DNA of 49,896 bases. Source: a virus. The stretch spans positions 1 through 49,896 of IMG/VR virus record IMGVR_UViG_3300021371_000025; one strand, written 5' to 3'. Shown piece after piece: positions 41,319 through 48,951 of this stretch. A model generated the notes under the pieces. That model did no database searches. It had not been told where the DNA came from and saw only the letters and a program-made list of their open reading frames with translations. Both the position numbers and the translations under genes were made by a program. Every line of letters starts with the position of its first letter. The first letter of the stretch is position 1.

Positions 41319-41724
41319 CTTCAGTCTCCTTAAATGCTTTAATAACATCTGATGAGAATAATTTCTGAAGATTAACTAAGAACATTTTACTAGCGTTATG
41401 GTCTCCACCACATACAGTTTTAAAACTATCAAGGTCATCAACAATAGTTCTAAGTACATCTGTTTTAAATACAAGAGTACAGAACTCGTTGTCTCCTACA
41501 CATAAATTATGAAACCAATAGTCTGATTCCGTTGCTCTAATTCCTGATGGTTTGTTCCAAGACTCATACTCTATACATATGTTTCCTGTCTTCATCCACA
41601 TACCTTTCTCTGATTTAACTTCTATCTTCTTACCAGTTAGCATGTCTTTTATTTTATCTTCTCTTATCTCTCCGTACTCTAAGTCAATGTCAAATTTCTT
41701 TCTGTCTTCTTTAGTGGGTTTCAC
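41305..41724 (-). CDS. PD-(D/E)xK-like putative nuclease
   Basis: The 139-aa protein contains DIDLEYGEIREDKIKDML, then KKIEVKSEKGMWMKTGNICI and EYESWNKPSGIRATESDYWF. The Glu-x-Lys pair in IEVKSEK, the preceding Glu and the following Tyr/Trp pattern fit the PD-(D/E)xK fold. It overlaps both the polymerase gene (14 nt) and the exonuclease gene (14 nt). Substrate unknown; it may be a third nuclease for DNA processing or host DNA breakdown. Confidence 0.6.
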   Translation of the reverse strand: MKPTKEDRKKFDIDLEYGEIREDKIKDMLTGKKIEVKSEKGMWMKTGNICIEYESWNKPSGIRATESDYWFHNLCVGDNEFCTLVFKTDVLRTIVDDLDSFKTVCGGDHNASKMFLVNLQKLFSSDVIKAFKETEDEKK

Positions 41725-43441
41725 TCCAGTTATCTCCTATCTTGTATTCGCCATCTAAAGGACAACGAAGATTAAAATGTGTTCCTGCTTTTACAATACT
41801 ATCTACTGCAAAGTTCCCTATAAAATCAGCTTTATCTTTTGGTACTTCTATCTGCCACTCATCATGTATGTTAGCTACGAATTTATAATCCATTGCATTT
41901 AATCTTAACACATCATCTAACATAACCAATGCTTGTTTCATTACGATAGCACCTGCACCTTGTAGTAAAGTGTTCAATGCTGAATGTTGATTACGAACAT
42001 ACAGCTTCCTACCATCTAATCCTTTGAGGTAATTTTTTGCTGAAGCTCTTTGTACCCTGTCTCTAAGAGACTTAAATGTAGGCTTATTATCAAAGAAATA
42101 TTGTCTAGCTCTCTTACCATCTGCTGTACCTCCTCCGACCACGCTACCAAGTTTTTCATCTCCTGCTCCGTACATAAGTGCATAGATGAATGTCTTTGCT
42201 TTATCTCTAGATTCAAGGTTTGCAAGTTTTTGATTAGCGGTGTGTATGTCTCCATTGAGAATTTCATTTGTGTACTCCTCGTCATTCATGTAGTGAGCTA
42301 ACATTCTAATCTCAAGACCAGAAGCATCAACTCCGATTAAAACATTACCTTCTTCAACAGTCCAACATGCTCTACATTCTTTACCATAAGGACTATAGAC
42401 TGCCGGTACTTGTGCCATGTTAGGATTCCTGTGTGTCATTCTTCCTGTGATAGCACCGTTAGGTATTACAAAGCCATGTACCCTACCATCATCTTGTACT
42501 CCTTCAACCCAAGAGTCAACTTGAGCTATACGCTTTTGAAGTAATAAGAAGTCTGCTATAAGTTTAGCTTCGTGTATATGTGTGATTGCTGATAGAGTTT
42601 TCTCATCTACTATAGGTTGACCTGTTGGTGTAAACCTTTCAGGCTTCCAACCAAAGTCAATAAGATATTCTCCTATCTGTTTACGACTACCAAGATTAAA
42701 CTCTTGTAGTGTTTGTCTCATAAAAGGTTCAAAGTTATTTGTATCTAAACATCTTTGATACTCATCATCTGTAAGTCCACGCTTTGATAAGTCTCCATCT
42801 TTTTTAATATAAGGATTAACTAACTTATCATCTACCCATTTAGGTTTAAATGTATTGTGTACTTCATCTTCAATGGCTTGTTTCTTTTCTCTAAGTTCAG
42901 CAAGTAATAACAAAGCTGATTCCAAATCAAACTTAAAACCATTTACCTCTTGCTGTTTCATTATCCTAGCTACACCTTGTTCTAAAGATATACATTGTTT
43001 AGAGAATCCTTTACTCTCCTCTCTTAGTTTCTTTAATACTACAGCGTTGAGTTGTACATCTCTAACACAATAGTCCATCATCTCTTTAGAATAATTAAGA
43101 TAGTCTGAAAACTCTATCTTATGATAGCCTAATTTATATCCCCATTTCTCAAGGCTATGACCACCTTCTCTATTAGGATTAAATAGTCTTGATAGTACAA
43201 GAGTATCAATCACTGGTATCTTTGACAAGTCTACACCACCGAACTTCTCTACCATAGGTATATCAAATCCGATGATGTTATGTCCTATTAAAGTATCTGC
43301 CTTAGTCAACAGTTCATATCCTTCAGACAATTTATCTGGTGGATATTTATATATCTCTCCAGTGTCCATGTCTTGTGCAACGATACAGTGTACCAGAGTT
43401 GCTTTCAAGTCATCTGTTTCTATGTCAAATACTAAGTCCAT
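41711..43441 (-). CDS. T7-like family A DNA polymerase
   Basis: The 576-aa replicative polymerase has a proofreading domain with ExoI (Asp6, Glu8: FDIETD), ExoII (GHNIIGFD, Asp60) and ExoIII (YCVRDVQ, Asp128). The polymerase domain has motif A (IGVDASGLEIR, Asp372), motif B (RDKAKTFIYALMYGAGDEKL; Lys416, Tyr420, Tyr424) and motif C (NIHDEWQ, Asp527). Tyr420 is at the position of Phe762 in E. coli Pol I, as in T7 (Tyr526). It is shorter than T7 gp5 (704 aa). Confidence 0.95.
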   Translation of the reverse strand: MDLVFDIETDDLKATLVHCIVAQDMDTGEIYKYPPDKLSEGYELLTKADTLIGHNIIGFDIPMVEKFGGVDLSKIPVIDTLVLSRLFNPNREGGHSLEKWGYKLGYHKIEFSDYLNYSKEMMDYCVRDVQLNAVVLKKLREESKGFSKQCISLEQGVARIMKQQEVNGFKFDLESALLLLAELREKKQAIEDEVHNTFKPKWVDDKLVNPYIKKDGDLSKRGLTDDEYQRCLDTNNFEPFMRQTLQEFNLGSRKQIGEYLIDFGWKPERFTPTGQPIVDEKTLSAITHIHEAKLIADFLLLQKRIAQVDSWVEGVQDDGRVHGFVIPNGAITGRMTHRNPNMAQVPAVYSPYGKECRACWTVEEGNVLIGVDASGLEIRMLAHYMNDEEYTNEILNGDIHTANQKLANLESRDKAKTFIYALMYGAGDEKLGSVVGGGTADGKRARQYFFDNKPTFKSLRDRVQRASAKNYLKGLDGRKLYVRNQHSALNTLLQGAGAIVMKQALVMLDDVLRLNAMDYKFVANIHDEWQIEVPKDKADFIGNFAVDSIVKAGTHFNLRCPLDGEYKIGDNWSETH

Positions 43442-45108
43442 TAAAATGCCTCATCTAAACTATTGTCAAAGGTTATGTCCTCATCTGTTAGTTCAGATAG
43501 TCTACCAGTTTCTCCATCATATACAACTCTACATGCCATACCTACATCTCCAGTATACCTTGATTTAAGTATACGAAGTCTTGTAGTCCTAGCTTCTTCA
43601 GGGTCATCTGATTGTTGATTTCTTTCTAGTGCAATAACACAATCACTAAGTTGTCCGATACTATTAGAACCTCTAAGATGAGATAGAGAAACCTCTATGC
43701 CATTCTCATGTCCTTTATTACCATCAACTCTACGTAAGTGTGAAACTAAAATGATACCTGCACCTGTCTCTTCTACCAAACTTCTAAGTCTAGTCATGAT
43801 AGAATCAATAGCACGTCTTTCATCTCCTTCATGCACAGCACTGACTAACATGTGTAAATGGTCAACGACCACCCACTTGCAATCACATCCTATAATCATA
43901 AAGCGAAGCTTGGTAAAGATATCATCAATGTCATTCGTACCAAAGTGTGAATGAACCCATACTCTATTCTTGTTCTCACCATCATAAAGTATATCAAACA
44001 TTTTATCTAGTTCTTCTTTAGAAAACTTCTCACGTTCTTGGTCAACGTATAACCTAGCATTAGCTTCAATAGATAAGATACCATCAATGGTTCTTCTCCA
44101 ATCTTCTTCTAGTGCTATGATACCTACGTTATCTGTAGTGTTCTTAATAAGATGATGTTCAAGTTCTCTTGTCACACTTGACTTACCAAGACCAGTACCA
44201 CCTGTAAGTGTGACCAGTTCTCCTGCTCTAAGACCATACAACTTTTTGTTCAGTCCTTCATAAGGATAAGGAACACTTTGTTTCTTCTCACGATTATGAA
44301 ACTTCTCACGCTGTTCAGAAACATTTATAACACCAGAAGGTGTATAAACTTTACTAGCCCACCAAGCTTCAACAAACTCTTTATGCTTGTTGTTTCTTAG
44401 CATATCGTTAGGGTCTTTCCAACCGTTAGGAAGCGTAACTATTCTAGCTTTCCCGGGCTTGAAAAGTCTAGCAACTTTTATACTAGCTTCTTGTCCTGCC
44501 TTATCTTTATCAAAAGCAATGATAACATTTTCAAAGTCATCAAAGAACTCTAAGCTTTCCTTGATATCTCTGACTGCACCATTTGCTCCACGCTTAATAG
44601 ATACTACAGCCCATTTAGAACCAAGCAGTTCATAAGTAGCCATAGCATCACACTCCCCTTCAGTGACGGTGACATATTTACCGCCTTTGAAAAGTTGTTG
44701 ACCAAACAAACCTGTATCATTATAACTACCAGATACAAAGAAGTCTTTGTCCTTACAGTTTCTAATCTTAGTAGCTGACAACTCATGCCCATTGTAGTAA
44801 GGATAAAAATGTTTAACGACATTACCTTGTAAGTCATGTACACATTTAACCCCATACTTCTGAGCAGTGTTCATGGAAATCTTCCTGTCCGTAAGGGCTG
44901 AAAACTTTCCTTCTCCTACTGTATCTGGTTGTTTAGTTTGCACTGTTGTTGTTGTTTGCATATCTTTTCCTCCACATGCTTTAGTATAGCTAGGCATAAA
45001 CTCTCCACAACTGAAACATTTTGCTGAGTCATCTTCATTGATTCCTACAGCATCACTGCTTCCGCAAAGTGGACAAGGTTGATGCAACTTATCCCAAGTT
45101 TTATCCAT
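43441..45108 (-). CDS. Helicase-primase (T7 gp4-like)
   Basis: I chose ATG 45108, with GAGGG 5 nt upstream, giving 555 aa. Domains in order are a zinc finger (Cys12, Cys15, Cys31, Cys34), a TOPRIM primase (VTEGECDAMAT; IIAFDKDKAGQE) and a RecA-like helicase with Walker A GGTGLGKSS (around 300) and Walker B WVVVDHLHML, plus HLRRVD and the GSNSIGQLSD segment. It unwinds DNA and lays primers at the fork. It adjoins the polymerase, sharing one base. Confidence 0.95.
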   Translation of the reverse strand: MDKTWDKLHQPCPLCGSSDAVGINEDDSAKCFSCGEFMPSYTKACGGKDMQTTTTVQTKQPDTVGEGKFSALTDRKISMNTAQKYGVKCVHDLQGNVVKHFYPYYNGHELSATKIRNCKDKDFFVSGSYNDTGLFGQQLFKGGKYVTVTEGECDAMATYELLGSKWAVVSIKRGANGAVRDIKESLEFFDDFENVIIAFDKDKAGQEASIKVARLFKPGKARIVTLPNGWKDPNDMLRNNKHKEFVEAWWASKVYTPSGVINVSEQREKFHNREKKQSVPYPYEGLNKKLYGLRAGELVTLTGGTGLGKSSVTRELEHHLIKNTTDNVGIIALEEDWRRTIDGILSIEANARLYVDQEREKFSKEELDKMFDILYDGENKNRVWVHSHFGTNDIDDIFTKLRFMIIGCDCKWVVVDHLHMLVSAVHEGDERRAIDSIMTRLRSLVEETGAGIILVSHLRRVDGNKGHENGIEVSLSHLRGSNSIGQLSDCVIALERNQQSDDPEEARTTRLRILKSRYTGDVGMACRVVYDGETGRLSELTDEDITFDNSLDEAF

Positions 45109-45126
45109 GTTAGCCCTCACTATGAA

Positions 45127-45384
45127 TTATGATTCGTCTTCTGAATCTTCTATAACTTCTTCTTCTTGTTCCTCTTGTTCAACTACTGCTTCAGGACTTT
45201 CCTTTAGCACAGCTTCAAGATTATTCTGATGTCCTTGTGAAGCATAGTTCAAAGCTTCAACCAACACATTCAATGTGCCTATCTTACTGATAGATACATT
45301 AGCACCTGCTCTCTTCTGCTCATCTTCAATTTTTGAAACATCATAGACTGATTCACCATCGTCATTTTTAATAGTAATAATCAT
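45127..45384 (-). CDS. 85-aa acidic hypothetical in replication operon
   Basis: The start at 45384 (MIITIKNDDGESVYDVSKIE) has GAGGAG 8 nt upstream. The C-terminus is a long run of Glu/Asp (QEEQEEEVIEDSEDES). Such acidic tails often compete with DNA for binding surfaces. It lies between the SSB-like and helicase-primase genes, so an accessory replication role is plausible; family unknown. Confidence 0.6.
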   Translation of the reverse strand: MIITIKNDDGESVYDVSKIEDEQKRAGANVSISKIGTLNVLVEALNYASQGHQNNLEAVLKESPEAVVEQEEQEEEVIEDSEDES

Positions 45385-45385
45385 A

Positions 45386-45799
45386 TTAAAACTCCTCGTT
45401 ATCTGAACTGGGTTCAGTATATTCAACTAAATTAGTGACCTTCACAGCTATTAACTCTGCAAACGTACCATACTTTCCTGTGTAAGGTTTAATCTTCACA
45501 GTCACTTCTGAGCCATTACCAAGACTAACATCTAAGTCATTGCCATCGGCATCAACTAACTTAGGTGCAGGGTTGGTTGTCCCATCATGTCTAATTACAT
45601 TTCTACTGAATGAGAAAGCAGGTTCATCATACTTAGGCTTACCATCTCTAGTTCTAGTTCTTGATAGCCCTGCACTTTCTAATCTAGTAGCAGTATCTTC
45701 ATCAGTCAACACAACTATTCCGTACTTATGTGGTTCAAACTTAGTGTTTGGTGTGCTGACATTAGCCCACATAGCTTTTCCTTCTACATACTCATACAT
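45386..45799 (-). CDS. Single-stranded DNA-binding protein (gp2.5-like)
   Basis: The 137-aa protein contains AMWANVSTPNTKFEPHKYGI, then FSFSRNVIRHDGTTNPAPKL and VKIKPYTGKYGTFAELIAVK, an OB-fold-like beta pattern. The acidic tail ends SSDNEEF, like the phenylalanine-terminated tails of T7 gp2.5-type SSBs that contact polymerase and helicase. The ribosome site ATAGGAGGT is strong, as expected for an abundant protein. It is first in the replication operon. Confidence 0.75.
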   Translation of the reverse strand: MYEYVEGKAMWANVSTPNTKFEPHKYGIVVLTDEDTATRLESAGLSRTRTRDGKPKYDEPAFSFSRNVIRHDGTTNPAPKLVDADGNDLDVSLGNGSEVTVKIKPYTGKYGTFAELIAVKVTNLVEYTEPSSDNEEF

Positions 45800-45845
45800 A
45801 TATTGTACCTCCTATAGGTTTAGTTTTTTTGTATTAAGTGTTTGG

Positions 45846-45874
45846 ATTCTATCATACTTTTTCTTTTTGTGCAA
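45846..45874 (-). promoter_or_regulatory. Candidate promoter before the SSB gene
   Basis: On the minus strand TTGCAC (45874-45869), a 17-nt spacer and TAGAAT (45851-45846). The -10 is good (5/6) but the -35 is poor (3/6). It lies about 50 nt upstream of the SSB-like gene, overlapping the 3' end of the previous gene. Confidence 0.35.
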
Positions 45875-46106
45875 GTCTTTTCTGTCTTCTTCTTGCATTG
45901 TTTCTATCTCGTGTAAATTGTATAGCCCCTTGCAAGTCTTCCCATAACTCATCAAGTGCTTGTTTCTTTTGTTCTTTGTTAAGTCTTGTAATGATTTTGA
46001 TATCAGACTTCTTAGGAATCCATGTGTCCCAATAGGCTTTGTCCATGTCTTTCCATGTCCAACCTATCTGCTTGTCTAGTGTTGTTGATTTAAAATATAA
46101 ATTCAT
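45852..46106 (-). CDS. 84-aa hypothetical protein downstream of the structured leader
   Basis: MNLYFKSTTLDKQIGWTWKD continues DKAYWDTWIPKKSDIKIITR and a basic helix (NARRRQKRLAQKEKV). GAGGG lies 5 nt before the start. It is the first gene after the 376-nt non-coding leader and so would be the first target of any regulation there. Family unknown. Confidence 0.65.
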   Translation of the reverse strand: MNLYFKSTTLDKQIGWTWKDMDKAYWDTWIPKKSDIKIITRLNKEQKKQALDELWEDLQGAIQFTRDRNNARRRQKRLAQKEKV

Positions 46107-46482
46107 AATAACCCTCGTGTTAAAATGCCTTACCCTCGTTTAACATCATGAGTACACAAGGGCAAGGACTTTGTTTCAGTGTGATGGACGATGGTTTCTA
46201 ACACTCATTCCAACCTTTAGTCTACGACCACCTTTAAGGATTTTACAGTAAACTCATCTTACACTAAACTAATTTGCAGGGAAGGTCTCCGGTTTAGTTC
46301 TTATCCCATGTCATCTACAACCTTTTCAAGAAAGGATTTTACAGTAGCTCGGACACCTGCAAAACTTTAAAATCAGTCTGGTTTTAGTGGCACTAGACCA
46401 GAAACTAGCACGATATAATCGTATGTCTTTAGGTTCAGGAAGGTTAGTTGAGGGCTACACCTTTGGACATACCTATACATTA
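46107..46482 (-). ncRNA. 376-nt structured non-coding RNA or leader
   Basis: This gene-free stretch follows a perfect promoter (46517-46489). It can form at least five local stems: 46178-46182/46201-46205, 46263-46269/46292-46298, 46377-46382/46397-46402 (with a further 4-bp inner stem), 46410-46414/46418-46422 and 46421-46427/46466-46472. A 15-nt direct repeat (AAGGATTTTACAGTA at 46236 and 46332) is 96 nt apart. No ORF with a ribosome site is seen. It could be a stable RNA or a regulatory 5' leader of the replication operon. I cannot match it to a known RNA family. Confidence 0.6.
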
Positions 46483-46488
46483 GGAGTA

Positions 46489-46517
46489 ATTATATTATTC
46501 CTGTCCCTCTTTGTCAA
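46489..46517 (-). promoter_or_regulatory. Perfect leftward promoter driving the structured leader
   Basis: TTGACA (46517-46512), 17-nt spacer, TATAAT (46494-46489) on the minus strand match consensus at 12 of 12 positions. The boxes overlap the last codons of the gene at 46495-46683. Predicted start is about 46482. Confidence 0.85.
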
Positions 46518-46683
46518 CTCTTAAATCTAATAATTTAACTTTATATTCATCTTTATTCCACACAACTTCATAAGCTATTTGGTCTGTAGAATTATCGTGA
46601 TTATATTTAATAACATATTCTTCCCATGCTCTAAACTCTTCTTTACTCATTGGAGTTAGTTCAGTATCTTTTGTAATTATCAT
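46495..46683 (-). CDS. 62-aa hypothetical early protein
   Basis: MIITKDTELTPMSKEEFRAW continues EEYVIKYNHDNSTDQIAYEV and ends RVDKEGQE. Its ATG overlaps the TGA of the membrane micropeptide upstream (ATGA), and its own end contains the promoter for the next unit. Unknown family. Confidence 0.6.
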   Translation of the reverse strand: MIITKDTELTPMSKEEFRAWEEYVIKYNHDNSTDQIAYEVVWNKDEYKVKLLDLRVDKEGQE

Positions 46684-46781
46684 TTGTGTTTAGACTCCCT
46701 ATCATAAATGATTAACCCTACACCTATCATACATACTACCATAAACGTAAGCACTATTACAAGTCCTATTGTATTACCCAT
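46680..46781 (-). CDS. 33-aa single-span membrane micropeptide
   Basis: The frame encodes MGNTIGLVIVLTFMVVCMIG and VGLIIYDRESKHK: one hydrophobic span with a charged C-terminal tail. TTGGAGGAAAA lies upstream. It overlaps the previous gene by 8 nt and ends in ATGA with the next. Possible host-membrane targeting; unproven. Confidence 0.55.
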   Translation of the reverse strand: MGNTIGLVIVLTFMVVCMIGVGLIIYDRESKHK

Positions 46782-47121
46782 CAGTATTTTCCTCCAAGTG
46801 TGCGTTCTCTCCTGTCAATACACCCAGTCCACCTGTAGCTGACTGCTCTTTCCATTTGTTATCAACAGCTTCTTGAACTTTAACATCTACATTAATTTCT
46901 CTATCGTTTAAAGCTCCTCTCAATCCTTTCATAATCATATTAAGATTATTAATATCTGATTCTAATTCAAGATTGATAGCTTCTAAAGAAGTTATCTTCC
47001 TGTTTAAAGTTGTTATCTCATCTGCATTATTAGTAATGCCTTTATCTAACAATAGTATACTAGCGTACATAGTTAATCCAACTACCATCACTGTTATTAT
47101 TTTCATTAAGTGTGCTTTCAT
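46774..47121 (-). CDS. Membrane-anchored coiled-coil early protein
   Basis: The 115-aa protein has one N-terminal span (KIITVMVVGLTMYASILLL) and then a long coiled coil (TTLNRKITSLEAINLELESD, INNLNMIMKGL). Its tail is soluble (GGLGVLTGENAHLEENTDG). The layout resembles an inner-membrane spanin, but its position in the early block argues for another envelope role. Unknown. Confidence 0.6.
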   Translation of the reverse strand: MKAHLMKIITVMVVGLTMYASILLLDKGITNNADEITTLNRKITSLEAINLELESDINNLNMIMKGLRGALNDREINVDVKVQEAVDNKWKEQSATGGLGVLTGENAHLEENTDG

Positions 47122-47122
47122 A

Positions 47123-47359
47123 TTATTTATTACCTCTCTTTACATATCTATAAGTATCTGGATTCCATTCAGCATCTAACATCTCTATTAGTTCCCATTT
47201 AAGACTACTTAAATTATGAACATCAGACAACCACAAATCGTTTGTCTCGTGTAAAGTATTTAACATACTATCAAGTTTACCTATGTATTTAAATAAAGTG
47301 TCATACTCACTAACACTCATGTCAATAACTACTTTACTTTTTAATATTTTAGTTTTCAT
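47123..47359 (-). CDS. 78-aa hypothetical early protein
   Basis: MKTKILKSKVVIDMSVSEYD continues TLFKYIGKLDSMLNTLHETN and ends DTYRYVKRGNK. Helical, mixed charge. Its ATG overlaps the upstream TGA. No domain recognised. Confidence 0.6.
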   Translation of the reverse strand: MKTKILKSKVVIDMSVSEYDTLFKYIGKLDSMLNTLHETNDLWLSDVHNLSSLKWELIEMLDAEWNPDTYRYVKRGNK

Positions 47360-47511
47360 TTTCCTTGCCCTCTATATTTCTTATGGTTAGCTTTTGTATT
47401 CTTGTTCATAGTAGAGTAGCCAACATTCCTTCTACCTTGACTCGTTCTCTTACCTCTAACACCTGTTGCTGAAGTATGAGTTTGTTTAAATGCTTTTGAT
47501 TTTACTGCCAT
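47356..47511 (-). CDS. 51-aa strongly basic early protein
   Basis: MAVKSKAFKQTHTSATGVRG continues KRTSQGRRNVGYSTMNKNTK and ends KKYRGQGK. With about 16 Lys/Arg it probably binds nucleic acid. It overlaps the previous gene by 10 nt and is joined to the next by ATGA. Ribosome site weak. No family recognised. Confidence 0.55.
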   Translation of the reverse strand: MAVKSKAFKQTHTSATGVRGKRTSQGRRNVGYSTMNKNTKANHKKYRGQGK

Positions 47512-47696
47512 TCTGTTTTATCCTTCCTTCTCTTATCGTTATATCTAACAACTCTTCTACCACTTTTATAACCTGTAATTTCTCTATACCATTTAGAATC
47601 TTTAAAAGTTATTTCTATAAAGCTAACATCTTTATCAAGTTGTTCTTCTTTTAATTCTTCTTTTCTTTTTTCTACTTCTTTATTATATTGTGTCAT
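47502..47696 (-). CDS. 64-aa charged protein, first gene after the early promoter
   Basis: MTQYNKEVEKRKEELKEEQL is a charged helix, followed by VSFIEITFKDSKWYREITGY and a basic tail (RRVVRYNDKRRKDKTEW). It starts about 60 nt downstream of a consensus promoter, so it is likely made very early. Unknown family. Confidence 0.6.
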   Translation of the reverse strand: MTQYNKEVEKRKEELKEEQLDKDVSFIEITFKDSKWYREITGYKSGRRVVRYNDKRRKDKTEWQ

Positions 47697-47762
47697 AGTT
47701 TTATTTATATTTTATTAATTAATTAATAATAATTTTTATTAGTATGTTTAAACTTTATAAGC

Positions 47763-47790
47763 ATTATACATCTATTTTATTTGTTGTCAA
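47763..47790 (-). promoter_or_regulatory. Consensus leftward early promoter
   Basis: On the minus strand TTGACA (47790-47785), 16-nt spacer and TATAAT (47768-47763), a full 12/12 match, in a 135-bp gene-free AT-rich stretch ahead of the 47696-46495 genes. Confidence 0.8.
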
Positions 47791-47812
47791 CATAAAAATA
47801 CAATTTATTTCT

Positions 47813-47830
47813 AAGCCTTTCTAAGGGCTT
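47813..47830 (-). terminator. Possible weak terminator before the early promoter
   Basis: A 5-bp AAGCC/GGCTT stem (extendable by two pairs across a mismatch) lies just after the stop of the 48068-47832 gene. No clean U-run follows, so termination may be partial. Confidence 0.35.
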
Positions 47831-47831
47831 G

Positions 47832-48068
47832 TTAGTCAACACTAATACCCTCATATGACTTGTTAAGATAACTGCTCACCATGTAGCTCATATGCTCTTC
47901 TATCCTATGTATTATATCTACTTCTGATACGTTCATTGGTTTGTCCCATGTTCTTATGTCATCATAAAGAAAGTCGACAAATGTTCTAAACTTATTAGCT
48001 GATAGTTTATTTATGATATATTCTCTTGCACATATATCTTCTAGTTTTTTGTATAAAGTTCTATTCAT
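47832..48068 (-). CDS. 78-aa hypothetical early protein
   Basis: The start at 48068 (MNRTLYKKLEDICAREYIIN) has GGAGGG upstream and overlaps the upstream stop as TGATG; a longer frame from 48134 lies inside that gene. Helical and charged, with FRTFVDFLYDDIRTWDKPMN. Last gene of its run. Unknown family. Confidence 0.6.
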   Translation of the reverse strand: MNRTLYKKLEDICAREYIINKLSANKFRTFVDFLYDDIRTWDKPMNVSEVDIIHRIEEHMSYMVSSYLNKSYEGISVD

Positions 48069-48325
48069 CAGTTCAATCCCTCCACTAAATACCAATCTTT
48101 TGTTAATATATTTTCTTGTGCTGACCACTTCCAATCAGTCTCGCCTTGTTCTCCTTCGTACTCTTCTGAACTTCCATCTTTGAACTCAACATACAAAGTA
48201 CCATACTTTATGTAGTAGTCTTTGACATTGTCCCAATCAATACCTAGTTCTTCTAAGTCAAAAGTAATAGGTGCTTCATAGATACACTCTATGTATTTTG
48301 GTTTATCGCTATCAACATTCATCAT
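48068..48325 (-). CDS. 85-aa acidic hypothetical early protein
   Basis: MMNVDSDKPKYIECIYEAPI continues with DLEELGIDWDNVKDYYIKYG and LYVEFKDGSSEEYEGEQGET. Net acidic and aromatic-rich, so it could be a small DNA mimic or protein-binding inhibitor, which is speculation. ATGA overlap with its upstream neighbour. Confidence 0.6.
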   Translation of the reverse strand: MMNVDSDKPKYIECIYEAPITFDLEELGIDWDNVKDYYIKYGTLYVEFKDGSSEEYEGEQGETDWKWSAQENILTKDWYLVEGLN

Positions 48326-48573
48326 CTACCTCCTTGATAAATATAAACGTCCCACTTTACTGCCTTATCTAAAGGACAAAAGGGTATCGTTCTTCTGTTA
48401 TAGTCTGGGTTATTTCTACCCCACCTGCCTTGACATTTAACATAGTGCTTTCTTGTACTATGCTTGTTCAATAGGCTAACACTTTGTCTAACCTGTTGAA
48501 GCTTGTTAAGTTGTTCTAATATATTATCACTGTTTTTATCTACAGTCATTACATAATTTTTAGTTCTAGTCAT
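48322..48573 (-). CDS. 83-aa basic hypothetical early protein
   Basis: MTRTKNYVMTVDKNSDNILE continues LNKLQQVRQSVSLLNKHSTR and has YVKCQGRWGRNNPDYNRRTI, FCPLDKAVKWDVYIYQGGR. Two Cys and many Arg. ATGA-coupled on both sides. Not recognised. Confidence 0.6.
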   Translation of the reverse strand: MTRTKNYVMTVDKNSDNILEQLNKLQQVRQSVSLLNKHSTRKHYVKCQGRWGRNNPDYNRRTIPFCPLDKAVKWDVYIYQGGR

Positions 48574-48794
48574 CTATACACCTTCCTGTTTAAAATTTCT
48601 TCTGCTGTTGGCATAGAAGTAAAGCTAACAACTTTAGCTTCTTCCTTGCAAAAGGTAGGACTCCCTACATCATTATATATATATCCGTTTCTCCATTCTT
48701 TTATTGCTTTGTTTCTAGCGTCTTCATAGCTAGTCGCTTCTACTTCTACATCATGTATTTGTATTACATGAAGTTCTACACTATACTTCATCAT
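48570..48794 (-). CDS. 74-aa hypothetical early protein
   Basis: MMKYSVELHVIQIHDVEVEA continues TSYEDARNKAIKEWRNGYIY and ends AEEILNRKVYR. The beta-helix order with EATSYEDARNKAIKEW resembles small phage proteins with a ferredoxin-like fold. It shares that pattern with the 48781-48951 product (IDSLDDYAESKEHAID), so the two may be paralogues. GGAGGAAG upstream. Confidence 0.6.
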   Translation of the reverse strand: MMKYSVELHVIQIHDVEVEATSYEDARNKAIKEWRNGYIYNDVGSPTFCKEEAKVVSFTSMPTAEEILNRKVYR

Positions 48795-48951
48795 CTTCCT
48801 CCCATGTTTTTACTTCTGTTATTTCTAGGGTATCTTTATACACACCCCACCTATCCCACATAATATCTATAGCATGTTCTTTGCTTTCAGCATAGTCATC
48901 TAAAGAATCTATCTGAACAGTTGTGCTAACTGTTATCTCATATACTTTCAT
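48781..48951 (-). CDS. 56-aa hypothetical early protein
   Basis: MKVYEITVSTTVQIDSLDDY continues AESKEHAIDIMWDRWGVYKD and ends TWEEDDEV. The arrangement resembles the downstream 74-aa protein, suggesting tandem duplication of a small fold. GGAGGAATTG upstream; ATGA overlap with the gene before it. Confidence 0.6.
   Translation of the reverse strand: MKVYEITVSTTVQIDSLDDYAESKEHAIDIMWDRWGVYKDTLEITEVKTWEEDDEV

Noticed and set aside
46421-46472. tRNA-like strings (GGTTCAGG; TGTCCGAG on the other strand)
   Set aside because: They cannot be fitted into a cloverleaf with acceptor and anticodon arms.
46373-46480. 35-aa frame (MYRYVQRCS...) in the structured leader
   Set aside because: No ribosome site, odd composition and it runs through the hairpins; the region is better explained as RNA.
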